Positions 7,761 through 17,254 of a stretch of DNA of 64,000 nucleotides are shown one piece after another. Position numbers and translations under genes: made by a program. The DNA comes from Adhaeribacter aquaticus DSM 16391 (GTDB taxonomy: Bacteria; Bacteroidota; Bacteroidia; Cytophagales; Hymenobacteraceae): assembly GCF_000473365.1 (NCBI RefSeq), contig NZ_KI421517.1, positions 1,385,363-1,449,362 of the forward strand. Direction: 5' to 3'. Each line of letters begins with the position of its first letter. The first letter of the stretch is position 1. The notes under the pieces are model-generated. The model saw only the letters and a list, made by a program, of their open reading frames with translations, did not search any database and was not told where the DNA came from.

Positions 7761-8720
7761 TTAAAAGTCTTCGTCGAGGGAGAAAACGTTGTCCGTCCGC
7801 TCCGTCATTACGCCGGCTTTCTGGTACTCGCCCACGCGCTTCTCAAAGAAGTTGGTTTTGCCTTGCAGCGAAATCATTTCCATAAAGTCGAATGGGTTAG
7901 TGGCATTGTATATTTTGGCGTAGCCGAGGGCAACAAGAAGGCGATCGGCGACGAACTCGATATATTGGCTCATGAGTTTAGCATTCATACCTATTAAGTC
8001 AACAGGCAACGCATCGGTTACAAACTCCTGCTCAATCATCACGGCGTCGCGGATGATGGTATGTACGCGTTCTTGCGGTAACTTGTTCTCTAACATAGAG
8101 TAAAGCAAGCAGGCAAAGTCGCAATGCAACCCTTCGTCGCGGCTGATAAGCTCGTTGGAGAAGGTTAAGCCTGGCATTAAACCGCGTTTCTTCAGCCAGA
8201 AAATAGAGCAGAACGAGCCCGAAAAGAAAATACCTTCTACGGCAGCAAAAGCAATTAAACGCTCGGTAAAGTTTTCGGAGTTAATCCACTTTAGCGCCCA
8301 CTCGCCTTTCCGTTTCACACAGTCTACCGTTTCCAGCGCGTTAAACAATCGGTCTTTCTCGGCCGGGTCCTTAACGTAAGTATCTATTAATAAAGAGTAG
8401 GTTTCGGAGTGGATGTTTTCCATCATAATCTGAAAACCGTAGAAGCAACGGGCTTCCGGCAGCTGTACTTCCTGCATAAAGTTTACCGCCAGGTTTTCGT
8501 TTACGATACCATCCGAAGCGGCAAAGAATGCCAACACGTGCGAAATGAAATGTTTTTCGCCGTCGTTCAGACGCTCCCAGTCTTTCAAATCCGGGGACAG
8601 ATCAATTTCTTCCGCCGTCCAGAAGCTGGCTTGTGCTTGTTTATACATCTGCCACACGGTATCGTGCTGAATCGGGAACAGAACAAACCTGTTCGGGTTT
8701 TCTTGTAAGATAGGCTCCAT
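7761..8720 (-). CDS. nrdB: Ribonucleoside-diphosphate reductase, beta subunit
   Basis: The 319-residue subunit houses the di-iron cluster and tyrosyl radical. Ligands are D70, E101, H104, E162, E196 and H199 (EGLH), and the radical tyrosine is Y108 in ENIHSETY; the offsets from E. coli NrdB are constant (14, then 42), so no key residue is missing. The C-terminal tail (VFSLDEDF) is the usual acidic anchor for the alpha subunit. Three near-match DnaA boxes lie upstream (8890-8966), as do binding sites controlling E. coli nrdAB; whether this applies here is inference. Confidence 0.97.
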   Translation of the reverse strand: MEPILQENPNRFVLFPIQHDTVWQMYKQAQASFWTAEEIDLSPDLKDWERLNDGEKHFISHVLAFFAASDGIVNENLAVNFMQEVQLPEARCFYGFQIMMENIHSETYSLLIDTYVKDPAEKDRLFNALETVDCVKRKGEWALKWINSENFTERLIAFAAVEGIFFSGSFCSIFWLKKRGLMPGLTFSNELISRDEGLHCDFACLLYSMLENKLPQERVHTIIRDAVMIEQEFVTDALPVDLIGMNAKLMSQYIEFVADRLLVALGYAKIYNATNPFDFMEMISLQGKTNFFEKRVGEYQKAGVMTERTDNVFSLDEDF

Positions 8721-8889
8721 ACTCTATTATATTATAAGGTATTTTGTTTGCTAATAGGTTGACTTAACTGCGTATTTACCGAAATAGTCTGTACTGAAAA
8801 ATGCGGAAGCAGACGGTATATTTAGCGTTAAATCTATAGGTCAAATATACGGGAGAAGGCTTCTAACTTATGCCCCAAAAATGCATTAT

Positions 8890-8966
8890 TTCTCCACAAA
8901 ATTAATGGTCTGATATATAGTAAGTTAACCTAATATCCACAGGCTAAAGGGTAGGTATGCGGATAA
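8890..8966. promoter_or_regulatory. Three near-match DnaA boxes between nrdB and rplU
   Basis: TTCTCCACA (8890-8898), ATATCCACA (8933-8941) and, on the minus strand, TTATCCGCA (8958-8966) each differ by one base from TTATCCACA. A very AT-rich stretch follows (8975-9030). They lie in the 380-base divergent region between nrdB and rplU, which holds no gene. They could regulate nrdBA or bind DnaA for another purpose. Confidence 0.4.
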
Positions 8967-9036
8967 CTTTTCAACATGTAAATATATATGTATAACTATA
9001 TAAAAAGCTACAGTAAAAAATTAAAATGGAGAAGGC

Positions 9037-9067
9037 TTGGACGTTTTAGAAAAGAGTGCTACCTTTG
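9037..9067 (+). promoter_or_regulatory. Housekeeping promoter of rplU-rpmA
   Basis: TTGG (9037-9040), a 19-base spacer and TACCTTTG (9060-9067) match the Bacteroidota sigma-A promoter (-33 TTTG/TTGG, -7 TAnnTTTG). The rplU start codon is at 9101. Confidence 0.8.
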
Positions 9068-9100
9068 CACCCTAATTATCAAAATTAAAAAGAAAGCAAC

Positions 9101-9412
9101 ATGTACGCAATTGTAGACATCGCTGGTCGTCAGACCAAGGTAGAAGGTGGCAAGTTCATCTATACCAATAAGCTTTCCGGCAACGAGGGTGACGCCGTAG
9201 AGTTCGCCAATGTATTATTAACCGACAACAACGGAACAGTATCAATAGGTGCTCCGTTTGTTGATAACTTCAAAGTTACTGGTAAAATACTTGGCCATGT
9301 AAAAGGTGACAAAGTGATCGTATTCAAAAAGAAACGTCGCAAAGGTTACAAAAAGAAAAATGGCCATCGCCAGCAATTTACTAAAGTATTAATTGACGCT
9401 TTAGCGTTTTAA
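9101..9412 (+). CDS. rplU: 50S ribosomal protein L21
   Basis: The 103-residue protein binds 23S rRNA in the large subunit. It begins MYAIVDIAGRQTKVEGG and has the conserved basic block FKKKRRKGYKKKNGHRQ near residues 74-90, followed by the typical ending. Length is normal. It is followed by rpmA after 14 bases, the almost universal L21-L27 pair, and shares its promoter and terminator with it. Confidence 0.98.
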   Translation: MYAIVDIAGRQTKVEGGKFIYTNKLSGNEGDAVEFANVLLTDNNGTVSIGAPFVDNFKVTGKILGHVKGDKVIVFKKKRRKGYKKKNGHRQQFTKVLIDALAF

Positions 9413-9426
9413 TTTTATAAGAAAAC

Positions 9427-9696
9427 ATGGCACACAAAAAAGGAGCAGGTTCGTCTAACAACGGTCGTGAATCGCATAGCAAACGACTTGGCGTTAAGAT
9501 TTATGGTGGCCAGGCCATCATAGCCGGTAATATTATCGTTCGTCAGCGTGGTACTGCGCACCACCCAGGCAAAAACGTAGGTCTTGGTAAAGACCACACG
9601 TTATTTGCTTTAGCTGACGGTGTAGTTGAATTTAAGAAAGGTGCTAAAAACCGTTCTTATGTTTCTGTACTTCCTGTAGAAGCAGCAGAAGCTTAA
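9427..9696 (+). CDS. rpmA: 50S ribosomal protein L27
   Basis: The 89-residue protein reaches the peptidyl-transferase centre with its N-terminal arm. It starts [16 protein letters not shown], as mature L27 does; no Firmicutes-type cleaved extension is present. The [20 protein letters not shown] segment is diagnostic. It is the second gene of the rplU operon and is followed at once by a terminator. Confidence 0.98.
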   Translation: MAHKKGAGSSNNGRESHSKRLGVKIYGGQAIIAGNIIVRQRGTAHHPGKNVGLGKDHTLFALADGVVEFKKGAKNRSYVSVLPVEAAEA

Positions 9697-9717
9697 TTCA
9701 AACAAATTAAAATTAAC

Positions 9718-9749
9718 AAAAAAGGGAAGCTATCTGGCTTCCCTTTTTT
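9718..9749 (+). terminator. Intrinsic terminator of rplU-rpmA
   Basis: A 13-bp stem (AAAAAAGGGAAGC, 9718-9730, with 9737-9749) around TATCTG ends in six T. It lies 21 bases past the rpmA stop. Confidence 0.92.
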
Positions 9750-10008
9750 GTTTTTAATAATTGCAATTGCGAGTCTTGATTTAAGGTGCTCGTGTTTCTC
9801 CTTCGAAAAGGTGTTTCCTCAATACTGGGCGCTAACGGCAGATTTCAGCCTAAATTGGGTCGGACCTACGAGGCTTAATCTAGTCAATCAGTCTGCTTTA
9901 AAAGTTTTCCTCGCTTCGCGGCGGTATGCCTCGTGCCTCTGACCGCAGCCTCATGAATTCTTCTCTATCTAAACTGGTAAAGTATTTCTTCCTTGAATTT
10001 TGCTTTTC

Positions 10009-10088
10009 GTCATCCTGAGCCTGGCGAAGGATCTAAGTATTACCGCCTCTACGGTATGTAATAGATTCCTCAATAGGTTCGGAATGAC
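10009..10088. repeat. Interspersed palindromic repeat, copy 1
   Basis: The element begins GTCATCCTGAGCC and ends TTCGGAATGAC; the ends are imperfect inverted repeats. A second copy lies at 44002-44086, with the same first 25 bases (up to GAAGGAT) and same last 8. The middle differs but contains an inner inverted repeat (ACCGCC..GGT-like). It resembles a REP or MITE family. The remaining gene-free sequence 9750-10161 shows no gene or further recognised element. Confidence 0.7.
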
Positions 10089-10161
10089 TTTGATATTATA
10101 TGAATCTAAAGAAAAGCTATAAGCATAAAGAAAATAAGCCGAACAGGGAAATAAAAAATTA

Positions 10162-11316
10162 TTATTCCTGCGGCTCTAAAAATAAATCCAGAGTTATCTG
10201 ATCAGCTAGTAACTTTCCTTTATCCGTTAAATACAACACACTGTTCTGGATGGTAATATAACCTTTCCCCACTAACTCTTGTAAATAAGTATGTTGCAGC
10301 GTGAGCAAATCAACACCATATTCCTGGTACATGCGCTGCAAATCGCAGCCCCAAATAGTCCGCAAGCTGGTTAGTAAATATTCATTAGCCTGATCTGTTA
10401 AGGAAAGTTCTTCTTTGTCGAAGGCTAGCTGGTTTTGTGCCAAAGCAGCCATATATTTAGCATTGCTGGCAATGTTATATTGCCTGGATGGGCCATTAAA
10501 GGAATGGGCACTTGGGCCTAAGCCTAAATAATGCACGCCCTTCCAGTAATTGCTGTTATGTTTCGACTCAAAACCTGGTTTGCAAAAATTAGAAATCTCA
10601 TATTGGGTAAAGCCATTTGCCTGCATTTGGGTTACCAGAATTTCAAACTGCTCAGCCACAAATTCATCTTCGCTGGGCTTAAAGCTGCCTTTCTTGGTCC
10701 AGCGACCAAAAGCAGTTTTTTCTTCAATGGTAAGTGCGTAACAAGAAACATGCTGTACCTGTAAAGCGAATAGTTGGTTTAAATCATTTAACCAAATTTC
10801 ATGGGAAGGCGCCGGAATACCATAAATTAAATCGGTAGTAATATTGGTAAAGCCAGCATCCTGGGCATTTTTTACCGCTGATAAGGATTCGCTTGCGTTA
10901 TGGGCGCGGTTCATACGTTGCAGGTGCGGTTCATGAAAAGATTGCAAACCAATACTTAGCCTGTTTACCGGCGAGGCAGCTAAAACTTGTAATTTAGCAG
11001 CTGTTAAATCATCGGGGTTAGCCTCCAGAGTAATCTCAGCATCGGCGGTAATGGTAAAGTGCTTCTGAAGTTTACTAAAGATTTGGTCTAGTTCTTCGGC
11101 GTTGAGTAACGATGGCGTGCCGCCGCCGAAGTAAATAGTATTAATAGATTGGTTATTCAGGTAATTTTGCTGTAGTTCAATTTCCTGGCAAATAGCCTGA
11201 ACTATAGTGCTTTTGTGCTGCAACGACGTGCTAAAATGGAAGTCGCAGTAATGGCAAGCCTGTTTACAAAAAGGAATATGGATATAAATACCGGCCACGT
11301 TAATGATTTTATGCAA
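10162..11316 (-). CDS. hemW: Radical SAM heme chaperone HemW
   Basis: The 384-residue product has the radical SAM cysteines C17, C21 and C24 (CKQACHYC), the GGGTPS motif (YFGGGTPSLL) and the C-terminal HemN-like domain. It lacks the extra N-terminal region of true HemN oxidases, and the motif CxxxCxxC followed by F (YCDF) is typical of HemW, which hands heme to target proteins. It has often been annotated as coproporphyrinogen oxidase. The first codons (MHKIIN) precede the conserved VAGIYIHIPFC; a GTG or later start is possible. Confidence 0.9.
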   Translation of the reverse strand: MHKIINVAGIYIHIPFCKQACHYCDFHFSTSLQHKSTIVQAICQEIELQQNYLNNQSINTIYFGGGTPSLLNAEELDQIFSKLQKHFTITADAEITLEANPDDLTAAKLQVLAASPVNRLSIGLQSFHEPHLQRMNRAHNASESLSAVKNAQDAGFTNITTDLIYGIPAPSHEIWLNDLNQLFALQVQHVSCYALTIEEKTAFGRWTKKGSFKPSEDEFVAEQFEILVTQMQANGFTQYEISNFCKPGFESKHNSNYWKGVHYLGLGPSAHSFNGPSRQYNIASNAKYMAALAQNQLAFDKEELSLTDQANEYLLTSLRTIWGCDLQRMYQEYGVDLLTLQHTYLQELVGKGYITIQNSVLYLTDKGKLLADQITLDLFLEPQE

Positions 11317-11407
11317 TTTATGCGTTACAGAATAATATTACCTTATGGTAAAGCAGGTAATTAGGCTGTGCTAAATTAGAAACAATTAAAAGAGTAATTT
11401 CTGTTCA

Positions 11408-13255
11408 TTGCAGACTTCTAAAAATAATAAAAGCATACGAGGGGCTAAGCATCAGCCGGCAGGTCTAGCCGCGTGCCTGTTTTGGGCTTTTACTATGTTG
11501 CTTACTTGTGGTATCAGCTTTAGCAGTCAGGGCCAGGATAAGCCAAAGTCGGAGTTACCGGTAAAAAAAACGTATTATCTGGCTTTAAGAACAGGGCCAT
11601 CTGAGGGAGTTGTTTTACGAAAATATAATTATCAGAAAACATTTTCTGATTCACTGGCAGCCTGGCAAGAAGTACAAGCACTAACCTTGCAATTACAAAA
11701 TGATGCTTACCTTACTGCTTCTGCAGATTCCTTTTATGCCCGTAACGATACCTTGTATGTGCAATATTTTGTAGGAGCACAGTATCGTTGGGCGCAATTG
11801 CGGCAACGAAAGTTCGGGAATGATTTTCTGGAGCAGGCTGGGTATAAGGAAAAGCTTTATAATAATGTTCCTTTCTCGCCCCGGGAGTGGGTTAAGTTGC
11901 AGGAAGATGTATTACAATTAGCAGAAAACAATGGGTTTCCTTTTGCTACCATCAAGTTAGATTCGCTGCAGATTCAGGATAATCAGATAAAAGCAATAGT
12001 TGCGTTTGATCCGGGTACACTTTATCTGTTCGATTCATTACGTATAGAGGGTTCCAGTCGTACCACAAACCGTTTCCTTTCCCGGTACCTGCAAATTTAT
12101 CCGGGGCAAGCTTATAATCAGCAAAAAGTAGATCGTATGCAGCAATTACTCCGGCAATTGCCCTACATCGAAGTAATACAAGCTCCCCAAATCAGATTTT
12201 TAGAAAATAAAGCCCGTATTATTTTGTTTCTGAACGATAAAAAAGCAAACCAACTAGATGGCTTGGTTGGGTTTCTGCCAGATCCCAGAAGTGCTACCCG
12301 TAAGTTTTTAATTAATGGCGAAGCTAATTTAAATATCCGGAACATACGCGGCAGCGGAAAACAGCTGGGCTTGCAATGGCGCAAAGTGCAGGAAGCTTCT
12401 CAGGTGCTGGATGCCAATTATATTCATCCTAATATTTTAGGCTCGCCTTTTGAATTGGCCGGAACCTTTAACCTGTTTAAGCAAGATTCAACCTTTCTGA
12501 CGCTCCGGCCAAAGATACAGGTCTCTTATTATACTTTGCACGGCAGTAAAGTTAGCTTCTTTAGTGAAGTACGGAGTTCCAGGTTGTTACTTTCGGGTTC
12601 AGGTATCCGGCAACGCAATGACACACTGCAATTAGCGGACGTGCGGTACCGGGCCTTTGGCCTTAATTACCTTCGTAATTTTTTAGATGATCTTTATTTT
12701 CCTAAAAGAGGGTATTTTGTAGATGTGCAGGCAACCGTTGGCAATAAAACTATTTTACGGAACAATGCTTTTGAGAGTGCTTATTATGATACTTTGCAAA
12801 TGAAAACAACTCAGGTCTCGGGGGCTTTTCGGCTTGAGAATTACCTGCGGCTAGCCAGGAACAGCGTGTTGCTGACGCGTTTAAGAGGAGAGGCCCTTTT
12901 TAATCAGCGTCTTTTCCGGAATGATCTGTTCCGGTTGGGAGGCTTAAATTCCATCCGGGGCTTTTCTGAGTTTGCCTTTTTTGCTTCCTCTTATGCCATT
13001 AGCACGCTGGAATATAGGCTTTACACGGCTGCTGATTCCTATGTATTGCTTTTTTATGACCAAGGCTATTACCGGCGCGATTTGCCGAAAGATAAAATTC
13101 AGCAATATCCATATGGTTTAGGAGGGGGTATCAGCTTTAGTACCGGAGCAGGTATTTTTCAATTTATTTATTCGGTGGGCCGGTCCAAAGAAGTTAATCA
13201 GCCAATTGGCTTAAATTTTTCCCGGATTCACTTTGGAATTGTTAGCCGCTTCTAA
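11408..13255 (+). CDS. BamA/TamA-family outer membrane protein
   Basis: The 615-residue product has a basic N-terminus and hydrophobic signal segment (ACLFWAFTMLLTCGISF), one to two POTRA-like domains (about 130-270, LFDSLRIEGSSRTTNRFLSR), and a C-terminal surface-antigen barrel (about 300-615). The barrel contains FRLGGLNSIRGF (about 508-519), the lid-type RGF motif of Omp85 proteins, and ends in RIHFGIVSRF with terminal phenylalanine. It is shorter than BamA (five POTRAs, about 800), so TamA-like or a lineage-specific Omp85 member is likely. The start is the TTG at 11408; ATG 11495 would leave the signal without its basic region. Confidence 0.85.
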   Translation: MQTSKNNKSIRGAKHQPAGLAACLFWAFTMLLTCGISFSSQGQDKPKSELPVKKTYYLALRTGPSEGVVLRKYNYQKTFSDSLAAWQEVQALTLQLQNDAYLTASADSFYARNDTLYVQYFVGAQYRWAQLRQRKFGNDFLEQAGYKEKLYNNVPFSPREWVKLQEDVLQLAENNGFPFATIKLDSLQIQDNQIKAIVAFDPGTLYLFDSLRIEGSSRTTNRFLSRYLQIYPGQAYNQQKVDRMQQLLRQLPYIEVIQAPQIRFLENKARIILFLNDKKANQLDGLVGFLPDPRSATRKFLINGEANLNIRNIRGSGKQLGLQWRKVQEASQVLDANYIHPNILGSPFELAGTFNLFKQDSTFLTLRPKIQVSYYTLHGSKVSFFSEVRSSRLLLSGSGIRQRNDTLQLADVRYRAFGLNYLRNFLDDLYFPKRGYFVDVQATVGNKTILRNNAFESAYYDTLQMKTTQVSGAFRLENYLRLARNSVLLTRLRGEALFNQRLFRNDLFRLGGLNSIRGFSEFAFFASSYAISTLEYRLYTAADSYVLLFYDQGYYRRDLPKDKIQQYPYGLGGGISFSTGAGIFQFIYSVGRSKEVNQPIGLNFSRIHFGIVSRF

Positions 13256-13356
13256 AACAATGGCTGCTTTTCGCTAATTAATTTTTGTAGATATTAAAAT
13301 AAAGTAGCTCATATTAAGTTACTTACCTTGAAAGGTAAATAAATTTGCAACCAGAT

Positions 13357-13387
13357 TTTGCTAATTTCGAATATTTATCTACTTTTG
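13357..13387 (+). promoter_or_regulatory. Housekeeping promoter of the initiator tRNA gene
   Basis: TTTG (13357-13360), exactly 19 bases, then TACTTTTG (13380-13387): a perfect Bacteroidota consensus. The tRNA begins 14 bases later. Confidence 0.85.
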
Positions 13388-13400
13388 TATTACCAAACAG

Positions 13401-13473
<73 letters not shown>

Positions 13474-13481
13474 CCTAAATG

Positions 13482-13520
13482 AAGCGTAGATTGCTAACTA
13501 TAAGCGGTCTACGCTTTTTT
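13482..13520 (+). terminator. Terminator of the initiator tRNA gene
   Basis: AAGCGTAGA (13482-13490) pairs with TCTACGCTT (13508-13516), followed by a T run. The loop of 17 bases is long but the stem is perfect. Confidence 0.8.
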
Positions 13521-13584
13521 GTTTTTATCATTCGTACGTATCCCGGATAATACCAAGGCAGATTAGGACCAAACAAGAAATTAC

Positions 13585-14340
13585 TTATTTAGAAGAGCTT
13601 ATATTTAAAGACCCCTCATACTTTTTTTTCCTGCTCCATAACTTTCGAAGCATACTTTGAATTAAATTTGAATATTCTTCCTGATCCGATTCCGCTATAA
13701 GTTGGTTATTGATATAGAATTTCGGCCTTTGGTCTCCTATCGCTACCAACTTGTATTTTACCTGATCGGCCCCAGTAGTAGTAATGGTATTGAAATAGGT
13801 TTCTTCCTCAGTCGCACTTAACTCAGTAAAATTTGATTCTACCGATTCTTTATTTGAGCTCTTTGTCAGCTTAATCTTTGGGGATTCATTACCTACCTCG
13901 AATTTATTAGTTTGTCTGTTCCAAATAAAACAAGCAAATAATAGCACTATCACAATTGCCACGGGTATTCTAAGCCTATTGAAATCCAGCTTCCTAACTT
14001 CCTTTTTTATAATTGGTTCTTCAGCGCTTATTGTGGCATGTAAAATATATCCTTTTTTAGGAATTGTTTCAATAATTTCCTTCCTATTATCTTTTAAAAC
14101 TTTTCTCAAAAATGATATAGCTTGGTTTAAAGCATCGTCTGCCCCTCCATAATCATTCCATACTTTATTAATGAGGGTTTCCCGGGTAACTAATTTCCCC
14201 ACATTTTCAGCTAGTAAATGTAGCACGCTAACTAACCTTGGTTCAAGCCTAAGCACCTCCCCACTTTCTAATTCCTTTAGTTGGTTAAGAGTAGAATCTA
14301 ATAAAAAGCTATTGTTGAAAACGAGATTGGAATTAACCAT
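13585..14340 (-). CDS. Membrane-bound winged-helix regulator (CadC/ToxR type)
   Basis: The 251-residue product has an OmpR-type winged helix at about residues 1-107 (LEPRLVSVLHLLAENVGKLV, then DALNQAISFLRKVLKDN and KKGYIL), a single transmembrane helix at about 124-140 (IPVAIVIVLLFACFIW) and a short periplasmic domain. There is no receiver domain, so it would sense directly across the membrane. It is divergent from the serine hydrolase at 14465, with about 124 bases between starts, and could control it (inference). Confidence 0.8.
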   Translation of the reverse strand: MVNSNLVFNNSFLLDSTLNQLKELESGEVLRLEPRLVSVLHLLAENVGKLVTRETLINKVWNDYGGADDALNQAISFLRKVLKDNRKEIIETIPKKGYILHATISAEEPIIKKEVRKLDFNRLRIPVAIVIVLLFACFIWNRQTNKFEVGNESPKIKLTKSSNKESVESNFTELSATEEETYFNTITTTGADQVKYKLVAIGDQRPKFYINNQLIAESDQEEYSNLIQSMLRKLWSRKKKYEGSLNISSSK

Positions 14341-14464
14341 GGTTTTACCACTTAAAATGCCTGAAAAGCAATTTATAGGTTAAATATAGGAAATCAAAAG
14401 GTTTTCTATAGCCGAAAATAAAGACCCTGACCCTAGGTTTGGCTTAAAATTAAATAACCAAAAA

Positions 14465-15952
14465 ATGTACTTTAAGCTAAACCAAAAAACTATTTTTACT
14501 TTAATTTTATTTCTCTGGGTTAATACCTTCGCCTCCTCTCAAAGCCAGTCTACCTATCCAACCGAAATTAATAACAAAATTAAACAGGTTGAAAATAATC
14601 TGGTTTCTTGGGTAAAGCTGGATAGTACTTCCAATTGGAACATCTATCAGCGCATGAAAGAAATGCATGTCAACGGCCTTAGTATTGCCGTGATAAATAA
14701 TTATAAAATTGAATGGGTAAAATCTTACGGATGGGCTGATACTGCCCAAAAGCGCCCAGTTACAGATCATACCCTGTTTCAATCCGCCTCTATTGGTAAG
14801 TCTATTCACGGCTTTGCCTACATGAAATTGGTAAAAGATAAGAAAGTTGATTTGACCAAAGACATCAATACTTATTTACGCAGCTGGAAATTTCCTTATG
14901 ATAAGATCTCCAAAGGGAAACTCATTACCCTTGGCCATCTGCTAAGCCATACCGCAGAGTTAAATGTACACGGTTTTGATGGTTATAAATGGACGGAGAG
15001 CTTACCTACCCTAAAGCAAATATTGAATGGCGAAGAACCAGCGAATAATCCAGCGGTCCGGTCAGAGGTTGAACCCGGAATAAAGTTTGAATACTCTGGC
15101 GGTGGTTATGAGATTAGTGAGTTATTGGCCGAAGAAGTAACAAACAAGTCCTATAAATCCCTAATTGAAACTTCTATTTTTAAAACGCTCAAAATGTCCA
15201 ATAGTACCTATATTTTAAAACCTACCGCCAATAGAGCTGCTACTGCTTATCGGTTCGATGGGAAAGCTATTGGGTGTAAATATCATCTATATCCAGAGAA
15301 AGCTTGCGGCGCAGGATTATGGTCAACAGCAACCGATCTGGCAAAGTTCGTTATTGAAACCCAGCTTTCGCTGGAAGGCAAATCAAGTAAGATTATTGAT
15401 CAGGAAAGGGCAAAAGCCATGCTAACACCGTATTTACCAATCTCTAATTACGGCTATGGGTTCTTTCTGGAAAAGCGGGGTAAGGAAGAATATTTTCAGC
15501 ACAGTGGCTTAAATGAAGGCTTTAGTAGCCAATATTACGGGTCATTTAAGAACGGTAAAGGAGTAGTGATACTTACCAATTCAGATAATACTGATTTTCT
15601 GCAGGAGATTGTAAATAGCGTGGCAACTGTATATGATTGGAAAGACTTTTACCCATCAACTACAAAAAAAGTAGTTAGTCTTCCTAAGAATATTTTAAAT
15701 AAATATGTAGGGAAATATAGGTTTCAAGATGAAGATACCGGGCCGGCCATATCCATGGAAAATGGTAATTTATATCTTCTTGCCCCTGGATCACCAACAA
15801 AGTGGAGAATGTATTTTACTTCTGAAACTGAATTTTTTATGTTAGAGGCTAAGTGGGCGAACCAGCAATTCTTTATGGATGCAAATGGGAAAGTTGCGGG
15901 ACATTACATTCTAGGAAGCGATAGCAAACAGCCTGTTTTTAAAGTTGAATAA
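14465..15952 (+). CDS. Exported serine hydrolase (class C beta-lactamase/esterase family)
   Basis: The 495-residue product starts with a signal peptide (about 1-26, FTLILFLWVNTFASS). The catalytic domain shows SxxK as SIGK in QSASIGKS, the tyrosine motif YSG in FEYSGGGYE, and HSG in QHSGLNEG. A C-terminal extension (about 390-495, YVGKYRFQDEDTG) resembles the lipocalin-like DUF3471 domain of this family. Substrate is unknown: such proteins include esterases, peptidases and penicillin-binding proteins. It is divergent from the membrane regulator at 13585. Confidence 0.88.
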   Translation: MYFKLNQKTIFTLILFLWVNTFASSQSQSTYPTEINNKIKQVENNLVSWVKLDSTSNWNIYQRMKEMHVNGLSIAVINNYKIEWVKSYGWADTAQKRPVTDHTLFQSASIGKSIHGFAYMKLVKDKKVDLTKDINTYLRSWKFPYDKISKGKLITLGHLLSHTAELNVHGFDGYKWTESLPTLKQILNGEEPANNPAVRSEVEPGIKFEYSGGGYEISELLAEEVTNKSYKSLIETSIFKTLKMSNSTYILKPTANRAATAYRFDGKAIGCKYHLYPEKACGAGLWSTATDLAKFVIETQLSLEGKSSKIIDQERAKAMLTPYLPISNYGYGFFLEKRGKEEYFQHSGLNEGFSSQYYGSFKNGKGVVILTNSDNTDFLQEIVNSVATVYDWKDFYPSTTKKVVSLPKNILNKYVGKYRFQDEDTGPAISMENGNLYLLAPGSPTKWRMYFTSETEFFMLEAKWANQQFFMDANGKVAGHYILGSDSKQPVFKVE

Positions 15953-16186
15953 TATTGAGCTTCAGCTAGTGATCTAAAAAAACATTTAATTTAGAGATCT
16001 GGCTGAACAACTTGAAAAATGATTTAATGGCCAACGTCTAAGCTTAAGGCAAACAGAAAAGGATCTTTAATTATTAAACGAGATTGTAAAACAAATAAGC
16101 CAGGAACTCTTTTATTTGAACACTACCAGAATTCCTGCAATTTCTATTTTCCTGTTCAAATAAATGAAATTTGCTAGCTTTAACGG

Positions 16187-17254
16187 ATGAAAAAATCATT
16201 CGCGGTTTCGCTTCACGTTGGTTTCTGGTTATGTTATTGGTTATTAATTATCATCATCCTTGCTGTCTATAACCGTAGCCTGGGTGGCGAAATTGATCAT
16301 GCTCCCAGAATTATCAATGCGCTAAAAAATCTGGCCTTATTCGCTATCCTTCCATCCGTTATCTGTTATTTTAGTTATTGCTTCTTTCTATTCCCCAGGT
16401 ACCTTCAGCAAAAGAAATATTTCCTTTCCGTAGTATTTTCCTTAGCCATAGCTATCACCACTGCTACAATTTTCTATTTCCTGCATCGGTATTTTATAGA
16501 GCACGGCTATGTTATTGATATGGATGCAGGCGGCAGAAATGGTCGTTCTACAGCAATAAGAGTGATTTTAGTGACTACTTTTATTGGTGGTATTTGCGGC
16601 ATAATTGCTTTAGTTATCCAGGGATTTATCACCTGGTTCCAGGAGATTAAATTAAAAGAGGCTTTGCGGGAAAAAAACTACGAAATGGAGATGGCTTTAA
16701 TAAAATCTCAGCTAGACCCGCACCTTCTGTTTAACACCATAAACAACATTGATGCGTTAATATTAAAAGATGCCGTGCGTGCTTCCGAGTATCTGAATAA
16801 GCTTTCCGATATCATGCGGTTTATTCTCTACGAAACCAAAGCTGATAGAATTGCTTTATCACGGGAACTTGAATACATTGCCAAATACATCGACCTGCAA
16901 AAGATAAGAACAGCGAATAAAAGTTATGTAAATTATACCGTCACAGGTAATGCCGATGATAAGCAGATTGTTCCTATGGCTTTTATTTCCTTTATTGAAA
17001 ATGCGTTTAAGCATACTACCAATAAAAAGGTAGAAAATGCTATTACCGTTACTATCTTAATTGAAGAAAAAACGACCCGGCTACTTTGTGAAAACAAATT
17101 TGATCCTCATTTTAAATCAGATACTAAAGATGGTGGGTTAGGCAACGAACTGATTCAAAAGCGACTCAACCTGACCTATGGAGAAAACCACAAACTGGAA
17201 GTCCGGAAGACAAACGATATTTACCAGGTAAGCTTAACCCTAATCCATGAATAA
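16187..17254 (+). CDS. LytS-type sensor histidine kinase
   Basis: The 355-residue product has four membrane segments in its first half (near residues 8-28, 44-66, 82-100 and 122-145), then the His_kinase domain with H at about 182 in KSQLDPHLLFNTINNID, and a C-terminal ATPase with N box SFIENAFKHT. This family is the dominant sensor type in Bacteroidota and has no HisKA dimer domain. Its last 8 bases overlap the start of the LytTR regulator, so the two form a coupled pair. The signal is not known. Confidence 0.93.
   Translation: MKKSFAVSLHVGFWLCYWLLIIIILAVYNRSLGGEIDHAPRIINALKNLALFAILPSVICYFSYCFFLFPRYLQQKKYFLSVVFSLAIAITTATIFYFLHRYFIEHGYVIDMDAGGRNGRSTAIRVILVTTFIGGICGIIALVIQGFITWFQEIKLKEALREKNYEMEMALIKSQLDPHLLFNTINNIDALILKDAVRASEYLNKLSDIMRFILYETKADRIALSRELEYIAKYIDLQKIRTANKSYVNYTVTGNADDKQIVPMAFISFIENAFKHTTNKKVENAITVTILIEEKTTRLLCENKFDPHFKSDTKDGGLGNELIQKRLNLTYGENHKLEVRKTNDIYQVSLTLIHE

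Noticed and set aside
8890-9030. Chromosomal replication origin
   Set aside because: Only three imperfect DnaA boxes, and no dnaA, dnaN, gidA or parA genes nearby; kept only as a regulatory candidate.
12295-12306. CCGTAAG motif inside the Omp85 gene
   Set aside because: It is part of coding sequence and lacks a stem longer than two pairs.
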